From Bimastos eiseni (lineage: Eukaryota; Annelida; Clitellata; Crassiclitellata; Lumbricidae): a stretch of DNA of 64,000 nucleotides. Of this stretch, positions 10,828 through 22,415 are shown in pieces. Each line of letters begins with the position of its first letter. The stretch's first letter is position 1. The DNA lies in assembly GCA_959347315.1 (NCBI GenBank), contig OY365810.1:12861597-12925596 (forward strand), written 5' to 3'. The notes beneath the pieces were generated by a model. The model saw nothing but the letters and a program-made list of their open reading frames with translations. It ran no database searches and had not been told where the DNA came from. The position numbers and the translations under genes were made by a program.

Positions 10828-12155
10828 CGAACAGACTGAGAAGCTCATGAGCGCCAAAAGGAATTAGAAACATGGGAAACACGTGTTACTTTGGCGCCAC
10901 AATACAGAACCTGATCCATACTGCTCTACTAACTGAAGAACTACAGCCCAGTCTTTCTGTGCAAGCTACATTAGACACTGAACTACTACTGACCAAGGCA
11001 TACATAGAATTTCTTTCCAGATTTCATGAACCCAACTGTGATCTAGCCCTCCGGCATATGTTCGAGGTGTTTTGCAGGAAATCGTCACGATTTGCCGACA
11101 GAGGACAGCACGATAGTCATGATTTGTTTGTGAACTTTCTAAACTGCCTTCGAGACGAGGAAAGAAGACGTCACGGGTCTGTCAACTCAGCTGGGTTTAG
11201 AAGCGTGTTGACTGCTGTTGACAAAGTTTTCGGTGGTCATGTGATCACGGTATACGTTTGTTCCAGTTGCAAAGCACCCTATCATGTATGCGAACCATTC
11301 CTTGATATATCAGTTCCGATACTATTACCAGAGGGTGTAAAGGAAGAAGAGGAGGAAGATTTGTTCAATAATCGTTTGCATGAGCCTCAGTTGTTTGAAC
11401 ATGCTGATGGCAGAGTGGATATGGTGAGCCACGCAGTTAAGGTCACGATGAGACCACTTGGAGATCGGACTCGATTGAAAACTTACCAACGACTCTTTCA
11501 GAAGAGATCGCCGATGTCAGAGTCCACGGGAGTAACTTCTCTGAATCAGTGCCTGGGGTGTTACAGCAGAATTGAGCAAATCTACAAAGAGTATCTTTGT
11601 TCCCATTGCCAAGCAGAAGGTCGACCATCGATGACGTCAGCATTGAAGCGAACTCTGATCTATAATCCACCGTCTGTGTTGGTTCTTCACCTGAAGAGAT
11701 TCGAGCAGACGACGCATGGATTCAAGAAGTGCAACCAACCCGTCGCATACGACGAATATCTGGACATTGGACCTTTCTGCAGTTCTAGCTCTCTGCGGAT
11801 CAGCGAACCCGACGAAGCCAACGTCTGTTATTCTCTCTATGGCGTTGTCGTTCACAAGGGATCCTTGACCTCTGGTCACTACGTCTCTTATATCAAGGTC
11901 AGAGATTGCGATACGCGACAGAGTAAACAGTTTATGCAGCAGACCTTTCTGAATCGAGATCGGGTACTCGACGAAGATGATATCAGCAGAATAAACGCAG
12001 GAAGGGGAACACACGCGAGCAGAAAGAAGTGGAAACCAAAGGAAGTAGAAGGTCAGTGGTACTTAGCAGATGATGAATATGTCAAGGCTGTGGATCAGAC
12101 CGAGGCTTTGTCGCAAGCGCCGTATCTACTGTTTTACGAAAGGGTCGCTAAATAG
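10828..12155 (+). CDS. USP16/USP45-type ubiquitin-specific protease domain
   Basis: This is a papain-fold cysteine protease domain that removes ubiquitin (family C19). The frame enters from the intron as A-P-K-G-I-R-N-M and reaches the Cys box GNTCYFGATIQ; counting from the Met at 10872, the nucleophile is Cys5. The QQDSHE-like segment is GQHDSHDL (residues 79-85). Zinc-ribbon pairs are CSSC (130-133) and CSHC (243-246). The His box is GSLTSGHYVSY (His336), and the acid is in WYLADDEYV (Asp400/401). The domain closes with YLLFYER and a TAG at 12153-12155. Order and spacing fit a complete catalytic domain of the USP16/45 branch, without its usual N-terminal ZnF-UBP. The Asn usual after the Cys-box aromatic pair is Gly here (CYFG), and I cannot judge the effect. 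AATAAA follows at 12437-12442. All triad residues are present. Confidence 0.85.
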
Positions 12156-12436
12156 AAAGACACAGTCGCTTAGAAGACACTATACTAAAGTTATTGCTAA
12201 ATGAAATCATGATGGGGTAGTTTAATCAATTCAACTGTAAGTCTTCTTTTATTGATTCATTTGATTGCACGTTTAACAGATTAAAATTTAAGCTTTATAG
12301 GAGCCTAAGCACCCATAGAATAATCAATTGAATTAGACGTATGTTTGAATTATTGGTAAGAAATGGCCTAAAATTGTCTAAGGAAGAGATTTCGCTTTAA
12401 TGCTTCACCTTAAATATTGTATTAACTATTTCGCTA

Positions 12437-12442
12437 AATAAA
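12437..12442 (+). terminator. Poly(A) signal AATAAA of the USP exon
   Basis: First canonical AATAAA after the TAG stop at 12153-12155, about 280 bases downstream. Confidence 0.5.
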
Positions 12443-14225
12443 ACTCATATTACAACATTCCTATTTAACATTTAACCAGACTTGATTGTATCTTTATACT
12501 GAGTTTTTCAAATGATTTTCGAAGACAGCTCTGTGCGACAAAATTATCTGAAAAAACAGTCTAGGCTTTATGAGCTCAAACTTATGTTTAGATACATCAG
12601 ACCTTTTAAGATTGTCGGCTCTGTAGGGCCTACTGAACACAGTTTTGTACGTCAAACCGATTTAGATTTCGTGGAATTTTAATTAACAAGAGAATAGAAT
12701 TGGAGATCAGATAATAACTGATGACGGTAGTTATCGAAATAGAACAAAGTAGCCTAGAATGTCAACCAAGGAATCTTTAATTGACAAAATGAAGGAATCA
12801 TGGTATAGCGGCGAAGAGTTTAAAACGAACACCAACAAAGTAGAACGATGAAGTTTGCAATAACCAAGTAATTCCATTGTAATTTAATGAACTTCTTACG
12901 TAAGTCTTCTACAGCGATCATCTGTCTATCAGTTTGCGCCATCCACCATCGCAATGATCACCGTCTAGCTATGAGCCTGGCTAATGCGCAAATGCGTTGG
13001 TGTGCATGCAGTCCAATGCTTAATCTGAGTTAGTGTCATACATGTCCCATGAACCTGATCAATTCTATTCTCTAAATCTGAACTGCAGATGAAACGTGTA
13101 GGGCTAACGGCAGTGGGCCGAAGTTTGGGCGTCGTTTGAATGAGCTAGACTAACCTAATTGTCAGCGCAAACCACAATGGGTGCAGTGTTGTGCGAAATA
13201 TAATTCAGAAATAATATTAAGTTCATACATTCAAACATGTCGAGTTTGAAAAGGAACCGTAAAAAAGCTGCTGCCATTGAAATACAAAAATATAAGCATA
13301 GAAGTAAGATATGGGTTTTAACCGCCAGGGAACACTTTCATACCGCTGAACTGGATACTAAGTAATTATTATATTACGATAGAGACATTGAAAACATCAA
13401 AATGGCAAAATATTGGTAACTGTAATCCCCTACGTTGTCTGTCGTTATCAGATTATGCATGCAAGAGCTCCCTTATGAGTTATTTAAAGAGCGCCATATC
13501 AATTAAATGAGGCTGGTATGATAAGAATGTTGTCGTATGCATACATGCATGTAGGCCTACATACACAGTGACGAGGGCATGCAGGTGTAATCATCTCACA
13601 AAATAATCTGTAGAATGTAGGCTGCTGTAGCGTGTACTCAACTATAATTTTGCCACTATAGCACAGTACATGCATGAATATATGCATACACGAATAACAG
13701 TAGCTGTACATATGGACGGTCATCTACATGCATATATACACACATACATAATTAAGGCTACATACGTATATATATACCTATACATATATATGAGTCATTA
13801 TGGTGCTTATGGTAGTGGTTATATATATATATATATATGGTGGTTATGGTGGAGGTTATATATATATCTATATATTTACATACTTACATACATTATCTGG
13901 TAGCAATTCTACAGTGCTTGACGTTGGATCGTACACTCGTTACTAGGTTTGTTACACCACTCCTACACTTCAAGTTAGATTTTGAATCGCTCGCCACTAT
14001 CTGTTCTTAGATAATCAATCAGTTCACATGATCGTTAGTTTCATGATTTAATTAAATATCATAGTTCAATGGTCATATCACACATATAACATACATGTAC
14101 ATGCATCCTCAAGTTTATGACTGTATCAAAATGTCTCTGTTAGAGATTTAGAGTCCAAAAGTTGGACGCACATAATACTTAGGACCCGGCCTAGAATTTT
14201 GAACCTAGCTAAATCAACGGCGATC
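12443..14225. other. Intergenic, no supported gene
   Basis: AT-rich. A 42-codon + strand frame at 13237-13365 (starts MSSLKRNRKKAAA) is basic and might be a transposase scrap, but it has no domain evidence. A TA-rich microsatellite cluster lies at about 13760-13880. Confidence 0.5.
13760..13880. repeat. TA-rich microsatellite cluster
   Basis: Alternating TATA/CATA/GGTTAT tracts with a short duplicated GGT-GGTTAT-(TA)n block. Confidence 0.8.
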
Positions 14226-14229
14226 CTCA

Positions 14230-14421
14230 GCCTTCGATATGGTTGATCACGATATCTTGCTGCAGCGTCTTGAACTATCTAGCGGCCCTTGTGGACCCCC
14301 TCTTGCTTGGTTCAAATCTTATCTTTCAGATCGTTCCCAGATGGTTGTCCTTGGCTGAGAGCGCTTCTGAATAGCTAGTACTTTAAGAAGCGCTATATAA
14401 ATAACCAGATACGATACGATA
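14230..14421 (+). pseudogene. LINE remnant: reverse-transcriptase scrap plus 3' tail
   Basis: 14230-14357 reads AFDMVDHDILLQRL then GPPLAWFKSYLSDRSQ, the conserved palm segment of CR1/L2-type reverse transcriptases (the FDxVDH and WFxSYLxxR motifs). It meets TGA and jumps directly to GAAGCGCTATATAAAT with an ATACGATACGATA tail, a typical 3' end of these LINEs. Several hundred bases between palm and tail have been deleted. Confidence 0.65.
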
Positions 14422-15355
14422 AATATAATATATGATATAACAGAATACACAATACAAAAACCATTATGTCACTAACTTTGCTAGCCAGCTTCTCTTGGGA
14501 TTGAATTATGAACTCAGTGTCTGCGATCTTCGTCCCTAAAATTGTTTACCCTTAGCTCTACCAGATCGTGAGTGTTCCATTGCTCCGAGTGACGCCTCTC
14601 AGAGTGACACCGTGATTTTAGACCTGAATATTACATGATATGAATGCAAATGGATATATTTATATGAATGGTCGTCAATGTGAGCAATTCGAAAGTTAAA
14701 ATCATGTTAAGATGATGAATCTAGAGAAACGTTTTTCTGAAAATACTCACAATGACCAATATAAGGCCTACATACATTCATACATAACAGACATACATAC
14801 ATACAAACATACATACCTAAATATATAATATGCAAGTAAACATTCAAGTATCGATTAATTGAAAAAATATATATGGGTTTTATCGCGCATTGCATGTGAA
14901 TGACCCGCCCACATTATAACCAACTCATTAATTTACCCTTACCTAATCGAAGCAGGACGTTTGATGCAGTCTTTTGACTCAGGCCGTTTCGGCGCCTATC
15001 TCTGATACAATACATTTACTTTGATGTCATCCTTCGCAATTGCCTTTGTTGGTTCTCTTATCAACAAGTCGGCGTCTCTGATCTTAATTATACTATCTTT
15101 ATTTTGCTTTACCGACATTTGTGTGAAAACTGTGAATCAGCCCATCAATGATTGCAAGCCAAATTCTGATGGAATAACCCAAACATTTGGAGATTTATAA
15201 ACGGAATCCAAGCGGTTCAAAAAGGGCGTGATCTCTAGTACGAAAAATTCGATCGCGGTGACCAGTCGCCTGTACAGCGCAGAAAATTCATCGCAGCTGA
15301 TGTCATGAGCAGGACCAGGACAATCGCTGCCAGCAACATAGAATGAAACATCATC

Positions 15356-15460
15356 GAATATCTATCTATCTATCTACCAATCTATCAATCTATCTATCTA
15401 TCTATCTATCTACCTACCTACCACTCACCCACCCATCAATCCATCTATCCGTCCATCGTG
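15356..15460. repeat. (CTAT)n / (CCAT)n microsatellite
   Basis: Tetranucleotide run CTATCTATCTAC that degrades to CCAT/CTGT variants. Confidence 0.9.
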
Positions 15461-16111
15461 TCTGTATGTCTGGCTGTCTATCTTTCTGTATATCTGTCTA
15501 TGAATTTAATATAGCTCCCCTTCAAGACGACTCCTCAGAGACGCTCCCGATCAAGACCCGTGGCAGAAACAAGGATGGATTGCAAATAGACTGGAGTACC
15601 TTAGAGGAATAGCGCTGAATGTTCCATTGAATAACATGTCGAGGGAAAGACCAACAGCAACCCGAAGTAACACACGTTCAACGTTTTCAATTGGCTGGAA
15701 ATAATAGCCTTGTGAAAATCTACAGCAGTTTAAAACACGTCATAACTTGTTTGCTTACGTCAACGTGAGTGAGTAAAAGATCATCTAGAATGATAACTGA
15801 AATCTCTGAACCGTCTGATAGCAGCTGATTAGCAAGCTTTAAAATAATGAGAATACTCTGTGAATAAATCTAATTTTCAAAACATGTGCGCCCTTCGTGC
15901 CCTTTAAGCCTTGGAAAATGTAGAGGCATGTACCCTACCAGAAATATGGTGCCGGGCCGCCGACGCCACTGGACTGTCATCTGACAATAAAGCCACGATC
16001 AAATTGTGTGGGCTTTAGATTGCTCACAGAAAAGAGCCTGGAAATGATCGGCAACTCATGTTATATGCTGATAATGTGCTGATGCCCAAAATTGGCATCC
16101 TCAAGGGGTGT

Positions 16112-16186
16112 ATTTTCATTATTTTCATCATTTTCATTATTTTCATTATATTCATTTTTTTCATTATCTTCATTATTTTCATTATT
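16112..16186. repeat. ATTTTC-type minisatellite
   Basis: About eight head-to-tail copies of a 9-bp unit, ATTTTCATT and close variants. Confidence 0.85.
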
Positions 16187-16321
16187 TTAAAGCTCGTTGT
16201 CAGCTGTTACGCTGCAACGCATTCGATAAACAAGGATCGACCACAGATGATGCTTCAAGGAGGACGTTGAGGCAGTTGACATAACAAGGTAAAAAAAACG
16301 GATCGGCAGGCTGACTGTGTA

Positions 16322-17140
16322 CAGTGTTGGGCACGAGACTAAAAACTCAAGACCAAGACCGAGACCAAGACCGAGGTCCAAGACAAAGACCGAGACCGAG
16401 TGGTCCTAGACCAAGACTGACACTCTTCTTTATGAAAAATTCAATTTATTAGGACGCTAAAACGGAATAACACGCTTAAAACATTAATTTTATGGCTGAA
16501 GAATACTAATCTTAATAATGGTCCAGAAAACAGTTTTAACGGCCACTCTGAACGTCTGCAGATTCGGCCCTTGTCTTCGGCCTGAAAAGATCATACTATG
16601 AATTACGTACAGTATACAATAGGTTAATATTTTAAAACATCTGAACAAGTAGATTAACGTTCCCTTTGAATGGTGTACATGTACCACGGACCTCGGAATT
16701 GTAGGTTAATAGTGTCTACACGTGGCCGACCACATAATTAATAGACTGTTCCAAAAACCTTGTAATTTGTAAAAGCAAATTTTGAAATGGATGGCTCCGT
16801 TGCAAATGCATTTTTTCTGCTCATGGTAACATGTATAATTTATAAAGATCTATTAGTTCGGTCAATCGCGTATGGCCTAAAAAGTGTCTCTAACAATCGC
16901 AAATAACCGACAAATATTGAAAAAATTGCTCTGTTACGGCAAATGGCCAAGAACGCTAATTTAAGACGGAGGTCAATCCCAAGACCGCTCCTTTAAGACC
17001 AAGACCGGCGCATTTGAGACCAAGACCGAGACCATGACCAAGACCAAGACCAAGACCGATGCATTCGAGACGAAGACCTCAGTTTTCTAGTCTCAAGACG
17101 ATTTCGAGACCAAGACCGCGGCCTCGAGACAACATCCCTG
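16322..17140. mobile_element. 819-bp hAT-type element of the GAGACC family
   Basis: It begins CAGTGTTGGGCACGAGAC and ends so that its complement reads CAGGGATGTTGTCTCGAG. The flanking octamers are ACTGTGTA (16314-16321) and ACTGTATA (17141-17148), one mismatch apart. Both ends are dominated by GAGACC/AAGACC hexamers, and the middle is ordinary AT-rich DNA without a transposase. The same hexamer-rich ends recur at 22416-22863 and 44919-45451. Confidence 0.7.
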
Positions 17141-17148
17141 ACTGTATA

Positions 17149-18350
17149 TGCTTAAAGTTACATGCATGTGCGTGTGTGTTAATACGTTTGTTTAACGACG
17201 CATTCATATCAAAGATGATTAGTCTTGCAGGCAGCGTGAAGGGTTGTCACTTAAATAGGTCATAAAGACACAGAGTAGATTCACCAACTAAATATCAGAG
17301 GCAGATTTCTTAAGGCCATGTGACATGTAATTCTATAATGACTTCTCATAAACACTCCACCCCGCCTACATATTGCAACATGATAATTATACACATTTCT
17401 GAAATGAATGAACGCAGTATGATGCGTAAGCACAACAAACAGCAGTGCATGAACTTAGGTATAGGATTTGCCTTCTGGCTGTGTTTTGCACTTATGATAT
17501 TACTCCCGATAACAAGGACGCTTTGTGGAAGTCATGCTGTTTATTTAACCATTAGCCTAAATGTAGACCTGTGTCGGATTACCGAAAGCATACATGTACT
17601 TAACGCTCTGTAGCACAGTTATCATACCATCAATTTGTTCACTTTATAGCTGCTCGGTCGCGTCAACTGACGGTACCCGGATGCAATTTTATTCAGTATT
17701 TTTCAAACAGTAACTCATGAGTGGCAGTCAGACGATTGTGCAGACGAGTCGACGTTTATTCTTAAAGGTACATTTTATGCAATTATTTTGCGTACAGTAA
17801 ATTTTCAGATTTTTACATGATTAGCATAAATGAAATAATACCTCTGCTGGTGTAGCTACTGTAACGTAACTCAGGGTTGCTCTTCGCCAATGAGATATCA
17901 GTTTGTGGTGAACTTCAATTCTACCCTTCGGTATCGGTTGCGACAATTCTGGTTCACCTCCCCTTAATTCTCTGGTACCCTCAGGAGGCCGCAAACAAAA
18001 TATAAACAATATTTTGTTTGCCCAGGTCCGACTATCCGCGAGGTAAGTCTGGTTTGTTGGCGCAGATATGAGGAAGATTGCCAATGCAATTATTATGCAA
18101 TTATTGTTTATCTGAGCTCATTACAAATAACTTCGACTCGATCCCGACTGATTTATCTTTATTTCTACGATAAAATCCACAGTCATCGAACAGTTATTTT
18201 ACAGAACGCTGTCTTTACAACTACTACGACAACGACGACTTCTGACGGCCCATTATCATACAGCGACGGACTATCATAACTTCCGACGACTCTCTCTACT
18301 TCCGTGATTACTCTTACCCTTTATGTCTCTCCTATATATATACCCAAAGC
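17149..18350. other. Intergenic, no gene seen
   Basis: Open frames at 17320-17613 (+) and 17821-18084 (-) lack any recognisable domain or splice context. Confidence 0.5.
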
Positions 18351-18353
18351 GAA

Positions 18354-18481
18354 GCGAGACATTGTAGCGAGACATTGTAGCGAGACATTGTAGCGAGACA
18401 TTGTAGCGAGACATTGTAGCGAGACATTGTAGCGTGACATTGTAGCGAGACATTGTAGCGAGACATTGTAGCGAGACATTG
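18354..18481. repeat. 13-bp minisatellite, ~10 copies
   Basis: Head-to-tail copies of GCGAGACATTGTA, one with GCGTGAC. Its end lies about 145 bases upstream of the Mab-21-like start codon. There are no spacers, so it is not a CRISPR array. Confidence 0.95.
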
Positions 18482-18624
18482 ATCGCCAACTAGCCGAGGC
18501 AATTTTGCCACACTACTAATCTGGAGCTTGCGCAAAATACAGTTTTCTCTGACAATATTGTGCTAAATGCATCGAACGGATTATAACATACATTTTAAGT
18601 AACATACTGAGGAATAGAAATGAT

Positions 18625-20340
18625 ATGTATACCCATATAGCAATGATTTCTGGAGACCTCAGGGACTGTGATTTCACAAAAGATTATTTTGAATTCCGTA
18701 AGTTGCTTTCCTCAAGACATGAACCAGCCAGGCATCTACTCTGCGGGAGTTTCTTTGAGCTGCCTCTTTTGTACTTTCTTTCAAACCCAACAGACTTTGA
18801 CATCATGTTCTGTGACACGACACTCTGCGCCATTTATAACCACGCCAATTCGCCTACGAGATGTAAAAATGCGCTGACAATTGACAAGACAGATTGTCAT
18901 ATTGGATTTGTAAGGCTGAGAAACAGCGAAGAATTTGTTCGCAAACCACAAGTTCTCAACAAAGGACCAGCTCACATGGGAGTACTACATATTCGGAACT
19001 CTTACTTAAGATCTGTCTTGGGAATTGTCTTTGATAGATGGCAAGACATTCATTCGCTTACTAAGGATAGTGTCTACGCCATATCCTGTCCATTATGGCC
19101 CCCAGACGCGATTGAGTGGATTAGTCGTAAACGTATCAATGGTTGGCCAACTGAGAACATAGTCGAAACAATAGTTAAAGGTGGATGTCATCTGGTTTCA
19201 AAGCCTCACGGGAAGAACCCGAACGATGACACTCAATGGAGATATTCATTCTCACAAGCCGAAACTAGTTTAATACACAATTGCTGGACACCTGTACAAA
19301 AGTACATTTATCACTTGCTGAGAATCATAAAGAGAGACGTGATTATCAAGTGCGGTGGTGAAAATGAAACTTTCATTTCCAATTATAATTTCAAGACGCT
19401 GATGCTATGGGCATGCGAGGTAAAACCTTCAAAATTTTGGGAAGTCAGAAACATAGTAACATCCGTGAGAGAACTGCTCCTGGATTTCATTGAAAAACTT
19501 AAAGAAAGGAACTTCTCACATTATTTCATACCTTCAAATAATATAATGGATGACTTGCCGTGCAGCGCGGACGTTCACAATGAAATCAGTTTACTACTCA
19601 GCTATAGAGAAGTAGAAATTACAGAGATCATCAGAAACGAACCAAAGGCATATCAGACGGATTGTGGTTTTATCGTACTGCCCAATCACAGACTTTATCC
19701 ACTGTCGGCCAAATGTTCCCAACTATTTTATCCTTCCATGAATGAAAGTGATGATAGGCAATTGCAGGATTCTAGGATACTCAGCATATGCAGTTCAAAT
19801 TGCTTCTGTCCTGAGCTTGAATATTTGTACAAAGGCATACTGATGCATCTTCAACTATCGAAGTTAAGGAAACATGAAGATGAAAAACGCAAACAAGATT
19901 TTATTGCATCTGCAGAGGAGTTATTTGATTTGTCAATTCAGAAAATGGATTACGGTTTTACACGCATTCGATTACATCTTGGTTGGTCGATCTCTGAAAT
20001 TTACCAGCAACTTTGGTTATCGTGCGGAGGTAAACACGTCCAAAATCAAAAACTAATGCTATACTCCGGATCATGTGAGCACATTACTTCATCCACTACT
20101 TGTTACGTAAGAGACGAGGATAACTATTTAAAAAACCATTGGTCGTATTCCACAAACAGAATGAAAACTAGTATTTTTCCTGTTTTGCAAGAAATAATGC
20201 TGAACGAGCTGACATTGCCATTTAATTCGACTTATTTTGTCAGTTCCGCCTATAGGGCCAACTTTTACTACAATGGCCTACGTAACTACAGAATGGCTTT
20301 CGATCTGTGTAAGGAAGTCGCGAAACAACTGAAAAGTTGA
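18625..20340 (+). CDS. Mab-21 domain / cGAS-like nucleotidyltransferase
   Basis: A 571-residue frame without introns. The nucleotidyltransferase signature is complete. A GS motif lies in CGSFFELP (41-42). The metal-binding pair is TDFDIMF (Asp57, Asp59; D-F-D where human cGAS has E-F-D). A third acid position is in KDSVYAISCPLWPP (Asp148). The Mab-21 C-terminal block follows (WRYSFSQAE, then SNYNFKTLMLWACE). Family members either act as sensors making cyclic dinucleotides or are catalytically inert developmental proteins. The acids here allow catalysis, but no cGAS-type zinc thumb is visible. Met1 (18625) and Met7 (18643) are both possible starts, and an upstream exon is not excluded. The TGA at 20338-20340 ends it, yet the same frame continues for 120 codons (next entry). 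Such genes are often multicopy in marine invertebrates. Confidence 0.8.
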   Translation: MYTHIAMISGDLRDCDFTKDYFEFRKLLSSRHEPARHLLCGSFFELPLLYFLSNPTDFDIMFCDTTLCAIYNHANSPTRCKNALTIDKTDCHIGFVRLRNSEEFVRKPQVLNKGPAHMGVLHIRNSYLRSVLGIVFDRWQDIHSLTKDSVYAISCPLWPPDAIEWISRKRINGWPTENIVETIVKGGCHLVSKPHGKNPNDDTQWRYSFSQAETSLIHNCWTPVQKYIYHLLRIIKRDVIIKCGGENETFISNYNFKTLMLWACEVKPSKFWEVRNIVTSVRELLLDFIEKLKERNFSHYFIPSNNIMDDLPCSADVHNEISLLLSYREVEITEIIRNEPKAYQTDCGFIVLPNHRLYPLSAKCSQLFYPSMNESDDRQLQDSRILSICSSNCFCPELEYLYKGILMHLQLSKLRKHEDEKRKQDFIASAEELFDLSIQKMDYGFTRIRLHLGWSISEIYQQLWLSCGGKHVQNQKLMLYSGSCEHITSSTTCYVRDEDNYLKNHWSYSTNRMKTSIFPVLQEIMLNELTLPFNSTYFVSSAYRANFYYNGLRNYRMAFDLCKEVAKQLKS

Positions 20341-20700
20341 TCTATCGTTCAGGATCAATTGTTTAACGAATTTCTTCCTTTCCCGTTGAAAAACGAATGG
20401 AGTGGATTATATGATGGGCAAATCCAGATTCTGCTTGGTTTTATCACTTTATGCAGATCATTGACAGCATCGCCAAAAGCCAGCCGGCGGATTTACATGT
20501 GTTCTCTTGAATATCTGAGATATATCAATGCGCCATGCTGTGTGATTCTCAATGAGCAAATCACAGACTTCAGTTTAGAATATGATCGTCTTAACCGGTA
20601 TTCAGTCAGCATTCTAAAGTTTCGGGTGACTTTCTCCAAAGCGATTATGAGAACTGCGCTGTATATTAGTAAGGCAAATCTGGCTCATTTGTATTTGTAA
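20341..20700 (+). pseudogene. In-frame C-terminal continuation of the Mab-21-like protein
   Basis: Directly after the TGA the same frame is open for 119 codons to TAA at 20698-20700. The segment before the stop (AFDLCKEVAKQL) and after it (FPLKNEWSGLYDGQIQILLGF) reads as the helical C-terminal extension seen in invertebrate Mab-21 proteins. I therefore read the TGA as a nonsense change within one original gene. AATAAA lies at 21156-21161. Confidence 0.6.
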
Positions 20701-22415
20701 AATAAGAAACATTTATAGACAATTGAAATAACAATACCTTTGACGAGTTGCAAATCCTTTCAGCTTCTGTTCCTTATTAGATCATCAAATAGTTCGACGT
20801 TTAAAACAGTCGATGGACATAATTGTGTGTCTCGTCACATTACCCTGTGAAATCTTCAATATTCTTTTTTCTGGATGACTTGCACAAATACTCTGTCATT
20901 CTGTATATTATTGAAAGATGAAATGGTGACCCTGGACAGAACGGGACCTTGTTCCTTTCAGGGCTTTCTTTCTTTGTTGCTCACTGACTAAATTCATTGC
21001 ACATATTTGGCTGTATTTGATTTATTTCTTTACTAATGGAAACAATGCACGTTTATGGTTATCGTATTGTAGATGCTTGAACAACCTGATGTTTGATCGA
21101 TTGCGTTATCCACATATTTTTGCATTATTTGTAGTGCATACTAACTGTATATTTGAATAAACGTTTGCATTATCACTGCACCTGACTTTTTGTTAAAGGC
21201 CTTTTTTGGAATCTCACATTGTTACAAAATATGGCGTTTAAACCGTTCTAAAGAGGCGCGTCTTAAGATGTCTTATTCTAAGAGCTGTCCTCTCAATGAA
21301 CAGCCACTTTCTTTAGGTCTACAGGGCCAGCTGGGGTTTAGCCGTAGCAGCAGCCTACGCTCACAAGAAGTTTCACCGCATAAATCTAAGGTAAAGTTTT
21401 TGACATTTTGAGAATCCAACTATTGCTCTGACCAACACCGATGTCTGGTATAGATAGACGCTGTAACTTTTCTTAAGATTAATGTTTTTCTGAGCAAACG
21501 AAAACCCTGGTTGCACTCTTTAAAAGTGATATAATTTTCGCTCAGTTTGAAATATTTCAGTCAATTTTGGCTACTACGGGAAGATATGAGTTAGTTTTGC
21601 GCACGTAAAATTTAAGTGATTGATTCCTACTTCTGAATGAGATATTAGCAAAAAACCTGAGGGGTTGCTGTTTTTAACCTACCCTTGTGTGCACATAGTA
21701 AGTCGTTGTGTGCGTTGACTCCACGGCCCTTGTGCGCGCTCACATGCGCACATCTTATAGAAGACATACATTGCCTTTTGGTGTAATTGTTTGGAAAACC
21801 TTGAAATGAAAAGTTATTCATGTGAAAAGGGGCATGGTAGTAGACATATTCACATTTACTCTGAGTTACAAGCATAAGGTTTTAATCTTTTATTCAGAAT
21901 TATTTGTATGGGGTTAAATTCGTCATAGGATTCGTATGACTCTTACAGATCCCATGAAGTCTACATTTTTTAATTTTTTCAGAATTCCGAGTTTCTTTAG
22001 TTTATGCAAATAACTCTTCACGTAAGTCAATATGTATAAATGAATATAATTAGCCTAAATGTAAACACACACACATATATAAATATATATATATATATTG
22101 TTGGGCGTTAGGTTTTGCTTCTGATGCTGCATGTGCGATCCAAATAAAATTGAAATTATCATGGTAATGGTTACAGTAGTTTTGCTATATGACTTAGGTG
22201 TTTGTCATTAAAATGTATTATTGCTGTGCTATGGTTATGAGGTGATTAATCTAGCCGAGCATAGCAACATTTCATTGATCCCAGCAACACGCGATAGGCC
22301 TACACGTATGATTCAAATCCAGTGATAAAAGGAGACCAACGAGGAAGAAAACACCCTGAAAGCAGAGAAAGGACTTAGGAGAACTTAAGTCTCGTTGTCG
22401 GGTCCCTAATATAAT
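20701..22415. other. Intergenic with one dispersed repeat copy
   Basis: It includes the 3' region of the Mab-21-like gene (AATAAA at 21156-21161), a mariner-end repeat copy at 21440-21690 and a short (TA)n at about 22076-22100. No gene otherwise. Confidence 0.5.
21440..21690 (+). mobile_element. Diverged end copy of the 5151-6335 mariner-type family
   Basis: It shares GGTTGCACT, AAAAGTGATATAAT and the GAxATTAGCAAA block with 6120-6300, in the same order and orientation. It ends GAGGGGTTGCTGTTTTTAAC, close to the complement of the other copy's left terminus. Confidence 0.5.

Larger units (their letters stand above)
14422..16313. other. Intergenic with microsatellites
   Basis: No gene. It contains (CATA)n at about 14778-14815, (CTAT)n at 15356-15460 and an ATTTTC-type repeat at 16112-16186. 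Confidence 0.6.

Noticed and set aside
13237..13365. 42-codon basic frame as a gene
   Set aside because: Too short and without homologous motif; kept only as a note in the intergenic entry.
18354..18481. CRISPR-like short repeats
   Set aside because: The 13-mers are contiguous with no spacers, in a eukaryotic context.
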